Shown here: positions 38,720 to 49,144 of the stretch, piece after piece
How the letters are laid out: each line of letters starts with the position of its first letter
Position numbering within the stretch: position 1 is the stretch's first letter
NCBI RefSeq assembly: GCF_000019525.1
Contig: NC_010506.1
Location: 3,162,001-3,226,000, forward strand
DNA: 64,000 nt
Reading direction: 5' to 3'
Origin: Shewanella woodyi ATCC 51908
Lineage (GTDB): Bacteria > Pseudomonadota > Gammaproteobacteria > Enterobacterales > Shewanellaceae
Program-made: the position numbers and the translations under genes
The notes under the pieces: generated by a model
What the model saw: the letters and a program-made list of their open reading frames with translations, nothing else
The model's database searches: none
What the model was told of the DNA's origin: nothing

Positions 38720-39361
38720 TTAGCTTGAGGTAAAACTACCTAGTTTATTTTTTAATCGCAAACAAAATACTGAAAATTGTTTAGGGAGTGGCGACCTTAT
38801 CAAAAGCAGTAAGCTAGTCAGAACAATATAGATCCCAGGCTCTATCACTTCAGATTTTACAGACCAGTAAAAATGAATTGGAACAAGCATTGCCAAAAGG
38901 TATACAAGGTTATGTAACTGCTGCCAACGTTTTCCCATCTTCCGTCTCAAAGCTTTAAACGAAGTAATAGATAATAAAAACAAAATAATATATGAAATTG
39001 CCCCGACTAATATATATGGCCTTTTTACTACCTCTTCAAATAGTAATGACCATGCAAATAATAGATCTAAACTAATAAATGCAAAAATGTGCAAATTTGC
39101 ATAAGCAAATACATAAAGTCCAATGACTCGACGAGTCTGGATCAAGACACCTTGCTTAAACTTTCGTGCTATTGGTGAGATACATAAAAGTATAACTAAA
39201 GTATTTAACGCTCCTATGCCTGTATAGTGGATGATATATTGAACAGGATCACCACCCGCTTTATCCGTGAGAATTAATAGGATTAAATAAGCGACAGGTA
39301 AAATGGCCAATAGGTGAATAGCCAGCTTTAACCAAAATAGATGCTTCATTGTTAAGCGCAT
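38720..39361 (-). CDS. msrQ: Haem-binding membrane subunit MsrQ (YedZ)
   Basis: 213 residues, about six TM helices of the ferric-reductase-like family. It passes quinone-pool electrons to MsrP for repair of oxidised methionines in periplasmic proteins. Conserved haem histidines lie in 'YANLHIFAF' and 'QLHNLVYLLAMLVPIHFYW'. The start at ATG 39361 has GGAG at 6-base spacing; an internal ATG four codons later lacks one. It follows msrP by 58 bases. Confidence 0.92.
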   Translation of the reverse strand: MRLTMKHLFWLKLAIHLLAILPVAYLILLILTDKAGGDPVQYIIHYTGIGALNTLVILLCISPIARKFKQGVLIQTRRVIGLYVFAYANLHIFAFISLDLLFAWSLLFEEVVKRPYILVGAISYIILFLLSITSFKALRRKMGKRWQQLHNLVYLLAMLVPIHFYWSVKSEVIEPGIYIVLTSLLLLIRSPLPKQFSVFCLRLKNKLGSFTSS

Positions 39362-39419
39362 TTATCACTCCAAAACGAGGAGAAGCTTGCTTTGAGCGAC
39401 AAAGCAAGCTAAGTGAGTA

Positions 39420-40436
39420 TTAATAGTTTCTTCTTAAATCTAAATCTCGATAAAGATCTGCGACCTGTTCTTGATAACCATTAAATGGACGAGTTTTAAT
39501 TCGTGTTGCAGAGAATAAACCTCCTTCACCAATTCGTCTTTCAGTTGCTTGAGACCAACGCGGATGATCAACATCGGGATTAACATTGGCATAAAAACCA
39601 TACTCTTGTGGAGCAAGTTGATTCCAACTTGTTGGTGGACGCTTATCCATGACTCGGATCCGAACTAAAGATTTAATGCTTTTAAAGCCATATTTCCAAG
39701 GAACCACTAATCTAATGGGCGCCCCATTTTGAGGTGGTAAGCTTTTTCCATATAAACCGACTGCTAAGAAAGATAGATCATTCATCGCTTCAGCTAAGGT
39801 TAAACCTTCAACATAGGGATAATGGATCCCCCCTCCCATTAAACGGCTTTTCTGTCCAGGCATCTGATCCGGATCAAACAGAGTCTCAAAAGCAACATAT
39901 TTTGCTCTGCTGTTAACTCCCGCTTTTTTTAGCAATGCAGCCAAAGGAAAACCCACCCAAGGAACAACCATAGACCAGGCCTCGACACAGCGTAAACGGT
40001 AAGTGCGTTCTTCCAGCGCCATCATCTTGGTGAGATCTTCAAAGCCTAATGTTATGGGGTTATCAACCTCGCCATCGATCACCAGAGACCAAGGATCCAC
40101 CTTAAACCCCTGTGCATTTTCCACGGGATCAGACTTACTCGTACCAAATTCGTAAAAGTTATTATGGGTCGAAACCTTTGAAAATGGGGTTTTAGCCTCA
40201 CTCGACTCAAAACCTTTATTGACAGTAAATGCCAACGGGCTAGTAATAAAAGGTGTACTGGGTTGGCTCTTACCGAACAGGTCAAAAATACCAGCCTGCA
40301 CCTGCCCAGGAATACTCGCTCCTATAGCCCCCAAACCTAAGGCTTTGATTATATTTCGTCTATCATTAAACACAGATTCAGGGGTGATATCTGAACTCTT
40401 AACTGTGTCCCAAGATGGTCTTTTTATAAAATGCAT
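39420..40436 (-). CDS. msrP: Protein-methionine-sulfoxide reductase catalytic subunit MsrP (YedY)
   Basis: Periplasmic molybdopterin enzyme reducing methionine sulfoxide in envelope proteins. 338 residues, with a twin-arginine export signal ('[19 protein letters not shown]', Arg26-Arg27). The Mo-coordinating Cys is C150 in '[16 protein letters not shown]'. '[16 protein letters not shown]' further supports the sulfite-oxidase fold. Operon with msrQ; it needs the Tat system and Mo cofactor. Confidence 0.95.
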   Translation of the reverse strand: MHFIKRPSWDTVKSSDITPESVFNDRRNIIKALGLGAIGASIPGQVQAGIFDLFGKSQPSTPFITSPLAFTVNKGFESSEAKTPFSKVSTHNNFYEFGTSKSDPVENAQGFKVDPWSLVIDGEVDNPITLGFEDLTKMMALEERTYRLRCVEAWSMVVPWVGFPLAALLKKAGVNSRAKYVAFETLFDPDQMPGQKSRLMGGGIHYPYVEGLTLAEAMNDLSFLAVGLYGKSLPPQNGAPIRLVVPWKYGFKSIKSLVRIRVMDKRPPTSWNQLAPQEYGFYANVNPDVDHPRWSQATERRIGEGGLFSATRIKTRPFNGYQEQVADLYRDLDLRRNY

Positions 40437-40709
40437 TGAATACCCCTTCTAGTTTTTATGAAAAGACCGTTTGAACAACAAATCAATTTCAAATTAGTTG
40501 ACGCTTAAACTAATAACTCAAGTATTGCAGAAACTATCCTGCCTTTAATTATAGCTCCCAACAACACTCATTTATTAGTAATAAACAGCTCCTTTACATA
40601 ACACAATAACAACATACGATTAAGAGTTATTCATTTACGCTCATCCGACTTGAAGAAGCTGTGCCGAAATGCGAATCTTAACCCTCTTTCTGACCAAGGC
40701 CATCTTTCC

Positions 40710-42206
40710 ATGCCCATAGATATTACTCTTACAGCTCCCCAAATTGCCGCACTTATCGCAATCGCTTTCCTCTCACTTTTAATTGGTGCGCTATTAAACC
40801 AAAAGCTGACCCGACGCCGCTGGGAGCTATCTAAAGAACACCTGAACAATATCCATCAACAGGAGATAGAGCAGTATCAGCAAGACCTACAACATAAAGA
40901 ATCCATTTTGTGTGAAAAAGAGCAGCAACAGGAACAGCTGCAATTCAAGCTTGAACAGCAATTATCCGCCTTAGGAAAGGCACAAGCAGATGCTGAGCGC
41001 TGCAGTGGTTTAGAACTTCAGCTCAAAGAAAATCAGCGTAAACTGATGGAAGCCCAGCTTGCATTATCTAAATCTAACGCCATGCAGCAAACCCTTAGGG
41101 TCAAATTTGAAGCAGAGCAGCAAGCGCTAGAAGATAAACTCGCGCTGCTAGAAAGTGCTGAAGTGAGGTTAAATACCCAGTTTGAAAACCTTGCGAACAA
41201 AATATTTGAGGAGCGCTCGGAAAAGTTCCAGCATCAAAACACAAATCAACTCGACTCAGTACTTGCCCCCTTTAAGCAACAACTCGAGGGCTTTAGAAAG
41301 CAGGTCAACGAATCCTATACCAATGAACAATCACAACGAAGTGCATTTAACCACCAACTTGAGTCATTAAAAGCACTCAATCTGCAGATGAGCCGTGATG
41401 CCGTTAACCTAACCAATGCATTAAAAGGCGATAATAAACAACAAGGGAACTGGGGAGAGGTCATTTTAGAGCGTGTTTTACAGGAGAGTGGCCTGCGAGA
41501 GGGACACGAATACGATACGCAAACCGACCTTAAAAACGATGACGGCAAACGCTTTAAGCCCGATGTGATTGTTCATCTGCCTGAAAATAAAGATGTGGTT
41601 ATTGATGCCAAAATGTCCCTAGTCGCCTACGAGCGTTACTTTAACAGTGATGAGGAAGATGTGCGAAAACAGGCTCTTAAAGAGCATGTAATTTCGGTTC
41701 GTGGCCATATAAAAGGTTTAAGTAACAAGGATTACCAAAAGCTCCACGGACTAACCAGTCTTGACTATGTACTCATGTTTATTCCTCTAGAGCCTGCATT
41801 CCTTCTAGCGCTTGAGCACGACCCAAGTTTAGTTAACTATGCATTAGAGCAAAATATCATGATCGTCAGTCCGACAAACTTGCTCGTAGCACTGAGAACA
41901 ATCAATAATATCTGGCGTTATGAATACCAAAACCAAAACGCACAGCAGATCGCCAAGCAAGCAGGCAAGATATACGATAAACTTTGTGGCTATATCGAAG
42001 ACATGGAAAAGTTAGGTAGGGCCATTGAGGGAGCCGAAAAAAGCTACTCAAATGCCATGAATAAGCTTTCCAGCGGTAAAGGAAACTTAATCAAGCAGGC
42101 ACATCAGATGCAGCAACTAGGTGTTGATACCAGTAAAAAAATTGATCAACGTATGCTAGACCAAGCCCTATCTGACTATCAATTAGATGACAAGCCGTTG
42201 AACTAA
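40710..42206 (+). CDS. rmuC: DNA recombination protein RmuC
   Basis: 498 residues from ATG 40710 ('MPIDITLTAPQ'); the frame is open from a TTG at 40650 but the shorter form gives a proper N-terminal TM helix ('IALIAIAFLSLLIGALL'-like). A long coiled coil (about residues 40-180) precedes the nuclease-like RmuC domain ('GNWGEVILERVLQESGLREG', 'KPDVIVHLPENKDVVIDAKM'). The D-x-K element in 'VIDAKMSL' resembles the PD-(D/E)XK catalytic site. RmuC limits inversions at short inverted repeats. Confidence 0.92.
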   Translation: MPIDITLTAPQIAALIAIAFLSLLIGALLNQKLTRRRWELSKEHLNNIHQQEIEQYQQDLQHKESILCEKEQQQEQLQFKLEQQLSALGKAQADAERCSGLELQLKENQRKLMEAQLALSKSNAMQQTLRVKFEAEQQALEDKLALLESAEVRLNTQFENLANKIFEERSEKFQHQNTNQLDSVLAPFKQQLEGFRKQVNESYTNEQSQRSAFNHQLESLKALNLQMSRDAVNLTNALKGDNKQQGNWGEVILERVLQESGLREGHEYDTQTDLKNDDGKRFKPDVIVHLPENKDVVIDAKMSLVAYERYFNSDEEDVRKQALKEHVISVRGHIKGLSNKDYQKLHGLTSLDYVLMFIPLEPAFLLALEHDPSLVNYALEQNIMIVSPTNLLVALRTINNIWRYEYQNQNAQQIAKQAGKIYDKLCGYIEDMEKLGRAIEGAEKSYSNAMNKLSSGKGNLIKQAHQMQQLGVDTSKKIDQRMLDQALSDYQLDDKPLN

Positions 42207-42255
42207 TACACTCGCTTGACCGTCAAAGAATATGGATATTTTAAGGAAGATGTAG

Positions 42256-44208
42256 ATGCGGTTAATTAACACTTTCAAGCAGGTTTTATCTAATGCGTTG
42301 CGTTTACCAGCGCTACAATCTGCGATTTTATGTTTAGCGGTCATAAATTTAGCTCACAGCGCACCACTTACCCAGGAGCAGCAAACTTACCTTGATGCAC
42401 GTAAGGCATTAGATAAACGTCAAACCGAAACCTACACCCGTTTAAGGGCAAAACTCGATGATTACCCCCTAAATGTCTATCTCGATTTTCATGCCGATAT
42501 CAATAGCATCTTAACCCTTAAAGGCAAACAGGCCGAGCAATCCATCAAGCAGTTTAAGGATACCCCTCTTTATAATACTGCCAGATACCGCTACCTCAAT
42601 CGCGCCGGCGCTCAAAAGCGCTGGAGTGACTTTTTAGTCGTCAGTCCAACCTCACCTAAAAGCGTTACCTTACAATGTTATTTCTATCGTGCTCAGCTCT
42701 CACAAGGCGATAAAGCAGCTGCATACAAGGGCGCAAAGTCACTTTGGTTATATGGAAAATCACGGCCTAAAGAGTGTGACCCACTGTTTAAAGCCTGGGG
42801 AAAGACTGGCGAGATCACCCAAGAGTTAATCTGGTCACGTATGTTATTAAGCTTTAATGCGAATCAATATGGCTTATTAACTTATCTATCACGTAAGATC
42901 ACGACTCAGAAAAAAGCCGCCAAAAGGCTGCTGAGCGTCTATAAAGATCCCAGAAGTCTACGCCATACTCGCACCTTCTCATCATCGGCAAAGATCTATG
43001 CAGATATTGTCGATGCTGGCCTGCGTAAGTTGGCGAGAAAAGATCTAAAGCAAGCAGTAAAATTGTACGCCAGTTACCAAAAAGCCGATAGATTCAGTGA
43101 TTATCAGGGTAGAAAACTGAGCCGTTACTTGGTTAGACGAGCCGTGATCCGTCAAGATGATGGATTAAAGAGCTTTGTCGATACCATGCTGCCTCTGCTA
43201 GATAGTGATGATCTGGTTGAACTCAGACTCAGATGGGCCATTCGTGAAAATGATCAGCAAGCTATAAGCAGCTACTTACCTCAGCTTAGTGCGCAAAAAC
43301 AGGCTAAATCAAGGTGGCAATATTGGCTAGCCAGAGATGCGGACAGAAAAGGCAATCTTGATCCGGCAAATCTAGAAAACCTAAGCCAACAGCGCAACTT
43401 CTACGGCTTTTCAGCAGCCGATAAATTGGACTCAGAGTATCAGTTGCAAGATACCTTATCTGTCAGTGACCCCACACATCATCAAGAACTCAACCTTGAT
43501 AAAGGGCTCGCGAGAGTGATTGAACTCCTTGCGCTGGATAAAAATATTGATGCCAGAGCTGAATGGGTACTAATGCTCGGCAGGCATGACAAAGCCATGC
43601 AGAAAGAGTACGCAGTGTTAGCATTAAAAAACCAGTGGCACTCTTTGGGCGTACAAGCCAGTATTCAAGGGAAGTTGTGGAACGATATGACAATCCGTTT
43701 TCCCTATGCAGCAGACAGTGAGTTTATTAAAGCCAGCAAGCGATATAAGGTCGATATCGATGAGATAAGAGCTATCGCCAGACGAGAGAGCGCTTTTTAT
43801 CCTTACGCTACCTCAGGTGTTGGTGCTCGAGGCCTGATGCAGCTAATGCCAGCAACAGCAAAAGAGACAGCAAAGAGGTATAAACTCAAGTACAAAGGAA
43901 CACGAAGCTTGTATCACCCAGATACAAATATCCCCCTTGGCAGTGCCTATTACTCTTCACTGCTCAAGCAGTTTAACAATAATCGAGTGCTTGCGACCGC
44001 AGCCTATAACGCAGGTCCACACAGAGTAAAACGTTGGCTTAAAAAGTCCGATGGTCAATTAGATGTTATCGCGTTTATCGAGTCACTTCCCTTCACCGAA
44101 ACTCGTGAATATGTGCAAGCAGTATTAAGTTACCGGGTGATCTATCAGATTAAGCAAAACAAAATTCCTGAACTGTTTTCAGCTGAAGAGCTCAATTACA
44201 AATACTGA
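42256..44208 (+). CDS. slt: Soluble lytic murein transglycosylase
   Basis: 650 residues with a signal peptide ending near 'NLAHSA'. A superhelical U/L domain fills about residues 40-470 and the catalytic SLT domain follows: Glu in 'IARRESAFYPYATSGVGARG', then 'LMQLMPATAKETA' and 'TAAYNAGPHRVKRW'. It cleaves glycan strands to 1,6-anhydromuropeptides in the periplasm. AAGGAAG precedes the ATG. The gene ends inside a 7-base tandem repeat. Confidence 0.95.
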   Translation: MRLINTFKQVLSNALRLPALQSAILCLAVINLAHSAPLTQEQQTYLDARKALDKRQTETYTRLRAKLDDYPLNVYLDFHADINSILTLKGKQAEQSIKQFKDTPLYNTARYRYLNRAGAQKRWSDFLVVSPTSPKSVTLQCYFYRAQLSQGDKAAAYKGAKSLWLYGKSRPKECDPLFKAWGKTGEITQELIWSRMLLSFNANQYGLLTYLSRKITTQKKAAKRLLSVYKDPRSLRHTRTFSSSAKIYADIVDAGLRKLARKDLKQAVKLYASYQKADRFSDYQGRKLSRYLVRRAVIRQDDGLKSFVDTMLPLLDSDDLVELRLRWAIRENDQQAISSYLPQLSAQKQAKSRWQYWLARDADRKGNLDPANLENLSQQRNFYGFSAADKLDSEYQLQDTLSVSDPTHHQELNLDKGLARVIELLALDKNIDARAEWVLMLGRHDKAMQKEYAVLALKNQWHSLGVQASIQGKLWNDMTIRFPYAADSEFIKASKRYKVDIDEIRAIARRESAFYPYATSGVGARGLMQLMPATAKETAKRYKLKYKGTRSLYHPDTNIPLGSAYYSSLLKQFNNNRVLATAAYNAGPHRVKRWLKKSDGQLDVIAFIESLPFTETREYVQAVLSYRVIYQIKQNKIPELFSAEELNYKY

Positions 44209-44230
44209 CTACTGACTACTGACTACTGAC
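44203..44230 (+). repeat. 7-base tandem repeat (TACTGAC x4) over the slt stop codon
   Basis: Four perfect copies of TACTGAC. The first contains the last slt codon (TAC) and its stop (TGA). Copy-number change would leave the protein end intact because the first unit already terminates it. Confidence 0.95.
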
Positions 44231-44246
44231 TATCACAATCTCACGA

Positions 44247-44285
44247 TAGGCTAATGAATGGAAAATGATCCCTTTCATTGGCCTA
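44247..44285. terminator. Possible terminator hairpin after slt
   Basis: TAGGCTAATGAATGG...CCTTTCATTGGCCTA is a 15-base imperfect stem (two mismatches) about 40 bases after slt. No proper T-run follows, so the call is tentative. Confidence 0.45.
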
Positions 44286-44398
44286 ACTTCTAATAATTGT
44301 TGAAAAATATAGCTATCAGACCCTATTAAGGTAAAAGTTTTAGATTCTTAAACTAGAATGTGAATAATAATGATTTCGTTTAAGAGTATCTCATATTT

Positions 44399-45127
44399 AT
44401 GATCCCACTCGATAGACTCTACTTAAGTGCTGAATACCAGCCTCTGATAGACAGTAAGAGCTTAAATGTTTTTGGGTATGAAGCGCTGTCACGCTTTCAT
44501 GATGATCACGGCAACAGCACACCACCTAATATTGTCTTTGAGCAACTCCATAAAGAAGAGCAGCTACTTTCTGTCATTGAGTACAAGGCTAAAGCATTCC
44601 AGATCCGTCATTCCAATTTAGCCCATCCCCTCTTTATCAACCTAGATCCCCATGCGGCTGAACATAACTTTGATGAGCTACTCCTATTACTTACATCTCG
44701 TGAAGAGATCACAGTTGAGCTGATTGAAAACACTTGCATTAACGATGCAAGGCTATCGAGTAAATTACTATCTCAGCTTAAAGCGAAACAGATTAAAGTC
44801 GCACTCGATGACATAGGCGCACCACACTCAATGATCTCTCTTGATCTTTTAAGTCAGGTCAATACGCTTAAGTTTGATATCGACTGGTTTAATAAAACAT
44901 CACAAAATGAACTTAATCTGATAAAAGCCCTGATTCAGTTTGCAAAAAACAGCAATAAGTTAACTGTTTTGGAAGGGATAGAAACAGAGGAGCAACTGGA
45001 GCTTGCCCGTCGACTGCAGATAGATCTCGTTCAGGGCTTTCTATTCAAAGAACAATTCGTCAAAACTCCGACTTCTGTCAAATTAATCCCGCAATTATCA
45101 GCAGAAAAGGAGGAGATAAAGGGATGA
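44399..45127 (+). CDS. EAL-domain protein (putative c-di-GMP phosphodiesterase)
   Basis: 242 residues, a stand-alone EAL domain without GGDEF, PAS or membrane segments. Metal and catalytic positions look complete: Glu in 'GYEALSRF', Asn in 'FINLDP', Glu in 'VELIENT', the Asp pair in 'ALDDIGA', Lys in 'LKFDIDW', Glu in 'EGIETEE' and Gln in 'VQGFLF'. It could therefore hydrolyse c-di-GMP. It is not obviously part of the moxR operon that follows about 100 bases later. Confidence 0.88.
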   Translation: MIPLDRLYLSAEYQPLIDSKSLNVFGYEALSRFHDDHGNSTPPNIVFEQLHKEEQLLSVIEYKAKAFQIRHSNLAHPLFINLDPHAAEHNFDELLLLLTSREEITVELIENTCINDARLSSKLLSQLKAKQIKVALDDIGAPHSMISLDLLSQVNTLKFDIDWFNKTSQNELNLIKALIQFAKNSNKLTVLEGIETEEQLELARRLQIDLVQGFLFKEQFVKTPTSVKLIPQLSAEKEEIKG

Positions 45128-45224
45128 AAGAAGATAAATTAAACTAAACTGGATCCTAGTTAAACTTTGGCTCATAGTAGATTTATCAGACAGTTAATAA
45201 ATGATAACCGCTGTAAGGAATCAG

Positions 45225-46136
45225 ATGACACAGCAAAATCTATCCCAGATCATCAAACAACTCGAAATCGTACTCTTGGGCAAGCCCGATCAGATAAAAC
45301 TGGCCCTTACCTGCATTCTGGCAAAAGGGCACCTGCTTATTGAAGATCTCCCAGGAATGGGAAAAACCAGCCTCTCTCACGGTATCGCGCAAACGCTAGG
45401 GCTAAGCTATCAAAGGGTTCAATTCACCAGTGATATGCTACCGGCTGACATTTTAGGTGTCTCCATATTCGACAGCGAACAATCACAATTTGTTTTCCAC
45501 CCAGGGCCCATTTTCAAGCAGATGATCTTAGCCGATGAGATTAACCGTGCAAGCCCAAAAACCCAAAGTGCGCTTCTTGAAGCCATGGCAGAGCATCAGA
45601 TCACCGTTGATGGAGTAACTCACCCGCTGCCTAACCCCTTCTTTGTTATCGCAACTCAAAACCCAAGTGAGCAATCAGGGACCTTTCCCCTGCCTGAATC
45701 ACAACTCGATCGCTTTATGATGAGGCTCTCCATTGGATACCCCTCTGCAGATGCAGAACTTGAGATGCTGAAGAATCACGTACAATCGCCACAGAGCACA
45801 ACTCTGCCTCAATGTATCACCCAACTTGAACTGATTGAGCTGCAGCAGATGGTAGACAAAGTCAGTGCTTCCGACGCCCTACTTGGCTATATACTGGCGC
45901 TAATTGATGCATCACGAGTCCAAAAAGAGGGCTTTGGCCTTTCGCCAAGAGCCAGTAAAGCGCTACTGCAAGCAGCCAAAGCTTGGGCTTTCATTCAAGG
46001 TCGAACTTATCTGGTTCCCGAAGATGTCCAAGCGGTATTTTCATCGGTTGCAGAGCACAGGATCCGCAGTAGCAGCCAACAACAAGGTGAAGCGATATCG
46101 CAGAAGATCCTCAGTAGTATCAATCCTATACTTTAA
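45225..46136 (+). CDS. MoxR-family AAA ATPase
   Basis: 303 residues from ATG 45225 ('MTQQNLSQII'), chosen because AAGGA lies seven bases upstream; a further ATG at 45201 has none. AAA_3 features: Walker A 'EDLPGMGKTSLSHG', Walker B 'LADEINRASPKTQSALLEAM', sensor 'ATQNPSEQSGTF', and the C-terminal lid 'GLSPRASKALLQAA'. MoxR proteins act as chaperone-like ATPases for metal-centre or envelope systems. First gene of a three-gene operon with DUF58 and transglutaminase-like genes. Confidence 0.9.
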   Translation: MTQQNLSQIIKQLEIVLLGKPDQIKLALTCILAKGHLLIEDLPGMGKTSLSHGIAQTLGLSYQRVQFTSDMLPADILGVSIFDSEQSQFVFHPGPIFKQMILADEINRASPKTQSALLEAMAEHQITVDGVTHPLPNPFFVIATQNPSEQSGTFPLPESQLDRFMMRLSIGYPSADAELEMLKNHVQSPQSTTLPQCITQLELIELQQMVDKVSASDALLGYILALIDASRVQKEGFGLSPRASKALLQAAKAWAFIQGRTYLVPEDVQAVFSSVAEHRIRSSSQQQGEAISQKILSSINPIL

Positions 46137-46154
46137 TTTTATTTCATTGACATT

Positions 46155-47144
46155 ATGGTAAGTAATCGCAGAAAACCGGGAAAGATAAAGCAGTGGTTTA
46201 ACCAATGGCTAAACAGTCGACTTCCTGCTGCGACGAAAGTGACCTTGGCCCATAGAAGTGTCTTTATTCTACCTTCAGGATTTGGACTCTTATGGCTAAC
46301 TTTAGTCTTGTTGCTTTTCCTTTTTGGCACCAACTATCAAAACAACTTAGTCATAGGGCTAAGCCTACTGCTACTAAGCGTCTTTAATACCTGCATCATC
46401 TACAGCTACCGAAACTTGGCAGGCATGACTATCTCCTCAACCTTGTCCCCTCAAGCCTATGCTGGAGACACTTTGGTTTTTCCAGTTCGTTTATACGCCA
46501 ATCAAACTCAATATGAAGTCCTACTCAATTACCCAAACAATCAAATTAAGGTCATTAAAAAAGTCACCAATGAAGCCAGTACTTCACTTATCCCCTTTAT
46601 CAATGAACGTAGGGGAAGAGTATCGCCAGGAAGACTTAAAATTGAATCCCGCTACCCACTTGGATTATGCAAGGCTTGGTCACATGTTGATCTAGACAAT
46701 GAACACATTGTCTATGCAACGCCATTAGAGGCGAATGAGCAACTCTCTCACATTGACAGTGAGCAAGATTATGTTGCCGATAACCAAGGTGGCCATATCC
46801 CTGGCGTGGATGAATTTAAAGGCTTAAGACAACATATCCCAGGTGAGTCTCTTAAACAGGTGGCTTGGAAGCAGCTCGCTCAAGGCAGAGGAATGTTAAC
46901 CAAGGAGTTTCAACAACCACAGGGAGAGCCACAATGGCTGTCGTTAACCGACTTTTCTCCGGCCTCTCTCGAGAATAGATTGAGCCAATTGACACACTCA
47001 GTAGATAGGTTAAGTGAGAAGGGACAGATCTTCGGTCTACAACTTGGGGAGAGAACCATCCAACCTGCAGATGGGGAAGCTCACAGGATAAGTTGCCTTC
47101 AAGCACTTGCACTGGTACCAGCCCAACCTGAGACACCAACATGA
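46155..47144 (+). CDS. DUF58-domain protein
   Basis: 329 residues. Two N-terminal membrane helices (about 38-78) are followed by a beta domain and the DUF58 core 'EFKGLRQHIPGESLKQVAWK' with 'FQQPQGEPQWLSL'. The DUF58 signature and its place after moxR are strongly conserved in bacteria. The role is unknown; these are thought to be clients or partners of the MoxR ATPase. The stop overlaps the next start (ATGA). Confidence 0.88.
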   Translation: MVSNRRKPGKIKQWFNQWLNSRLPAATKVTLAHRSVFILPSGFGLLWLTLVLLLFLFGTNYQNNLVIGLSLLLLSVFNTCIIYSYRNLAGMTISSTLSPQAYAGDTLVFPVRLYANQTQYEVLLNYPNNQIKVIKKVTNEASTSLIPFINERRGRVSPGRLKIESRYPLGLCKAWSHVDLDNEHIVYATPLEANEQLSHIDSEQDYVADNQGGHIPGVDEFKGLRQHIPGESLKQVAWKQLAQGRGMLTKEFQQPQGEPQWLSLTDFSPASLENRLSQLTHSVDRLSEKGQIFGLQLGERTIQPADGEAHRISCLQALALVPAQPETPT

Positions 47145-49144
47145 GCAATGAGCACAGCGAGATCATATCTCGGCACAGCTTGTTATGGTTGCTACTGGCA
47201 AATGTAGCAATACTGGTTCCTCTGTATGAGAAACTCACCCCATGGACAATGGCCATATGCGGGATCTGTCTACTATGGCGACTGGGCATATTTATCGGTA
47301 AAGTCGCCAAACCGCCACGCTATTTAGTCACCTTCTTAGCCTTAGGCTCAGCCATCACCCTCGCTTTAATTATCAGTAGCATAGGTTTATTGAACGGGCT
47401 AATCAATCTACTTGTTTTAGGCTATGCGCTGAAATACATAGAGATGAGGAAAAGACGAGATGTGAGAACGGTTGTCTTGGTAGGCTATTTTCTTATTGCC
47501 CTTACCTTTATCAATCAGCAATCCATCATCTACACGTTAATCTTGGGTCTTGTTACCACCATCAACACTTGTGTGCTGGTTAGTCTGTACCATGAGGGCA
47601 ATAAGCTAAAAGAAACGGCTTTAATGGGAAGTAAACTTATCATACAAAGCCTACCTCTGGCCGCCCTACTTTTTATTGTGCTCCCTAAACTCCCTCCCCT
47701 GTGGATGGTGCCACAAAACGGCTCCGCAACAACCGGGTTATCAGATGAAGTCAGTTTTGGGGATATTGAGAAGCTCACTCGTTCAGCAGCTCTGGCATTT
47801 CGCGCCGAGTTTGATAGGTCTCCTCCCGCCAATCATCTTCTGTATTGGCGTGCGCTGGTTATGGAAGATTATGATGGCAAAATTTGGACTCAACATAAGA
47901 GTATCAAACATATAGAAAAAGATGTTCAATTTACCGTTTCAGGCAGAGTTCGTCCTTCAGGAAATCCCACCAATTATAGCGTTATCGCAGAGCCTAGCTA
48001 TCAAAACTGGTTATATGGACTCGATGTCGCCTTTAGTGATGACAGTAACATCAGTAATCTGCCCGATTACCGCCTCTATGCAAAACGCTCTGTTGATCAG
48101 CAATACCGCTACCGAGTTCAATCCTACCTCAAATCCCCTATGAGTCCAGTTCTTGACAATAAGGTTAAGCGGATAAACCTTTCACTACCAGAAGCAAGCA
48201 ACTTGAAAACCCAGGCCTTTGCTAATCAATTGCTGTTGAAGTACCCAGATCCGCTTCAGAGACTAAATGCACTAATGAACTACTTCAACCAGGAGGATTA
48301 CTTTTACACCCTCTCACCTCCTCGAGTCGGACCACAACAGATTGACGATTTTCTTTTTGAAAACAAAGCTGGTTTTTGTGTTCATTACGCCAGTGCTTTT
48401 ACCTTTATAGCCAGAAAAACTGGCATTCCTGCCAGACTCGTCACAGGCTATCAGGGCGGAGAGTGGAACCAGCAGGCAGGCTACCTGAGTGTTTATCAGT
48501 ATATGGCTCACGCTTGGACGGAGGTTTGGCTAGAGGGTAAAGGCTGGGTTAGGTTTGATCCTACCGCGATGATCGCACCTCAGCGTGTATTAGAGGGGTT
48601 CGATGCCATCTTTGAACCTGAATCAAGTTATCTGTTGGACAGCCCCTTTAGTCCATTAAGGTTAAGAGAGTTTCCTCTACTTAATAAACTAAGACTCTCT
48701 TTAGCCAGCATGGATTACTACTGGAGCGTTTGGGTGCTCGGTTTCGATGCCAATAAACAGCAACGTGTGCTTCAAAAGCTGCTAGGAGGGGTGACTAAAC
48801 AGAAGATGTCCCTGTTTATGTTGATAGCAATATCACTCATCGGTCTCACCATTGCTTATAGTGCTGGTCTACTCACCTTTCGTAAACGTGGCGAGCAATA
48901 CGCAACAAAATACACACAGATATGCAACAAGCTAAATAATAAAGGCCTAGAGAGAAGGCTAGATGAAGGGCCGCTTGATTATGGTAAAAGGGTTGAATTA
49001 GCCATGCCCGCTCTTGCTAATGAGTTTGCACTCTTCACCCAATATTACATTGCACTAAAATACCAACCTCTTACCAAACAGGGTCAAAAAAAGATTTCTA
49101 AACTGTTTTTACGTCTCTTTAAACAGATCAGGAAAAAACTTTAA
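47141..49144 (+). CDS. Membrane transglutaminase-like protein (DUF3488/TgpA-type)
   Basis: 667 residues. Five or six N-terminal TM helices (DUF3488 region, to about residue 185), then a periplasmic transglutaminase-like domain with a Cys-His-Asp triad: 'NKAGFCVHYASAFTFIARKT', 'YQYMAHAWTEVWLEG' and 'GWVRFDPTAMI'. One more TM helix (about 560-585) and a cytoplasmic tail follow. This matches Pseudomonas TgpA, which is needed for viability there. It overlaps the DUF58 gene by four bases. Confidence 0.9.
   Translation: MSNEHSEIISRHSLLWLLLANVAILVPLYEKLTPWTMAICGICLLWRLGIFIGKVAKPPRYLVTFLALGSAITLALIISSIGLLNGLINLLVLGYALKYIEMRKRRDVRTVVLVGYFLIALTFINQQSIIYTLILGLVTTINTCVLVSLYHEGNKLKETALMGSKLIIQSLPLAALLFIVLPKLPPLWMVPQNGSATTGLSDEVSFGDIEKLTRSAALAFRAEFDRSPPANHLLYWRALVMEDYDGKIWTQHKSIKHIEKDVQFTVSGRVRPSGNPTNYSVIAEPSYQNWLYGLDVAFSDDSNISNLPDYRLYAKRSVDQQYRYRVQSYLKSPMSPVLDNKVKRINLSLPEASNLKTQAFANQLLLKYPDPLQRLNALMNYFNQEDYFYTLSPPRVGPQQIDDFLFENKAGFCVHYASAFTFIARKTGIPARLVTGYQGGEWNQQAGYLSVYQYMAHAWTEVWLEGKGWVRFDPTAMIAPQRVLEGFDAIFEPESSYLLDSPFSPLRLREFPLLNKLRLSLASMDYYWSVWVLGFDANKQQRVLQKLLGGVTKQKMSLFMLIAISLIGLTIAYSAGLLTFRKRGEQYATKYTQICNKLNNKGLERRLDEGPLDYGKRVELAMPALANEFALFTQYYIALKYQPLTKQGQKKISKLFLRLFKQIRKKL

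Noticed and set aside
38685..38724. Hairpin at the msrQ end as terminator
   Set aside because: The stem AGCTAAT/ATTAGCT overlaps the stop codon region, has a long loop and no T-run.
44203..44230. CRISPR-like repeat
   Set aside because: Units are only 7 bases and directly adjacent, with no spacers or cas genes.
46852..47310. 152-residue minus-strand frame across the DUF58/transglutaminase junction
   Set aside because: Antisense to two well-supported genes.
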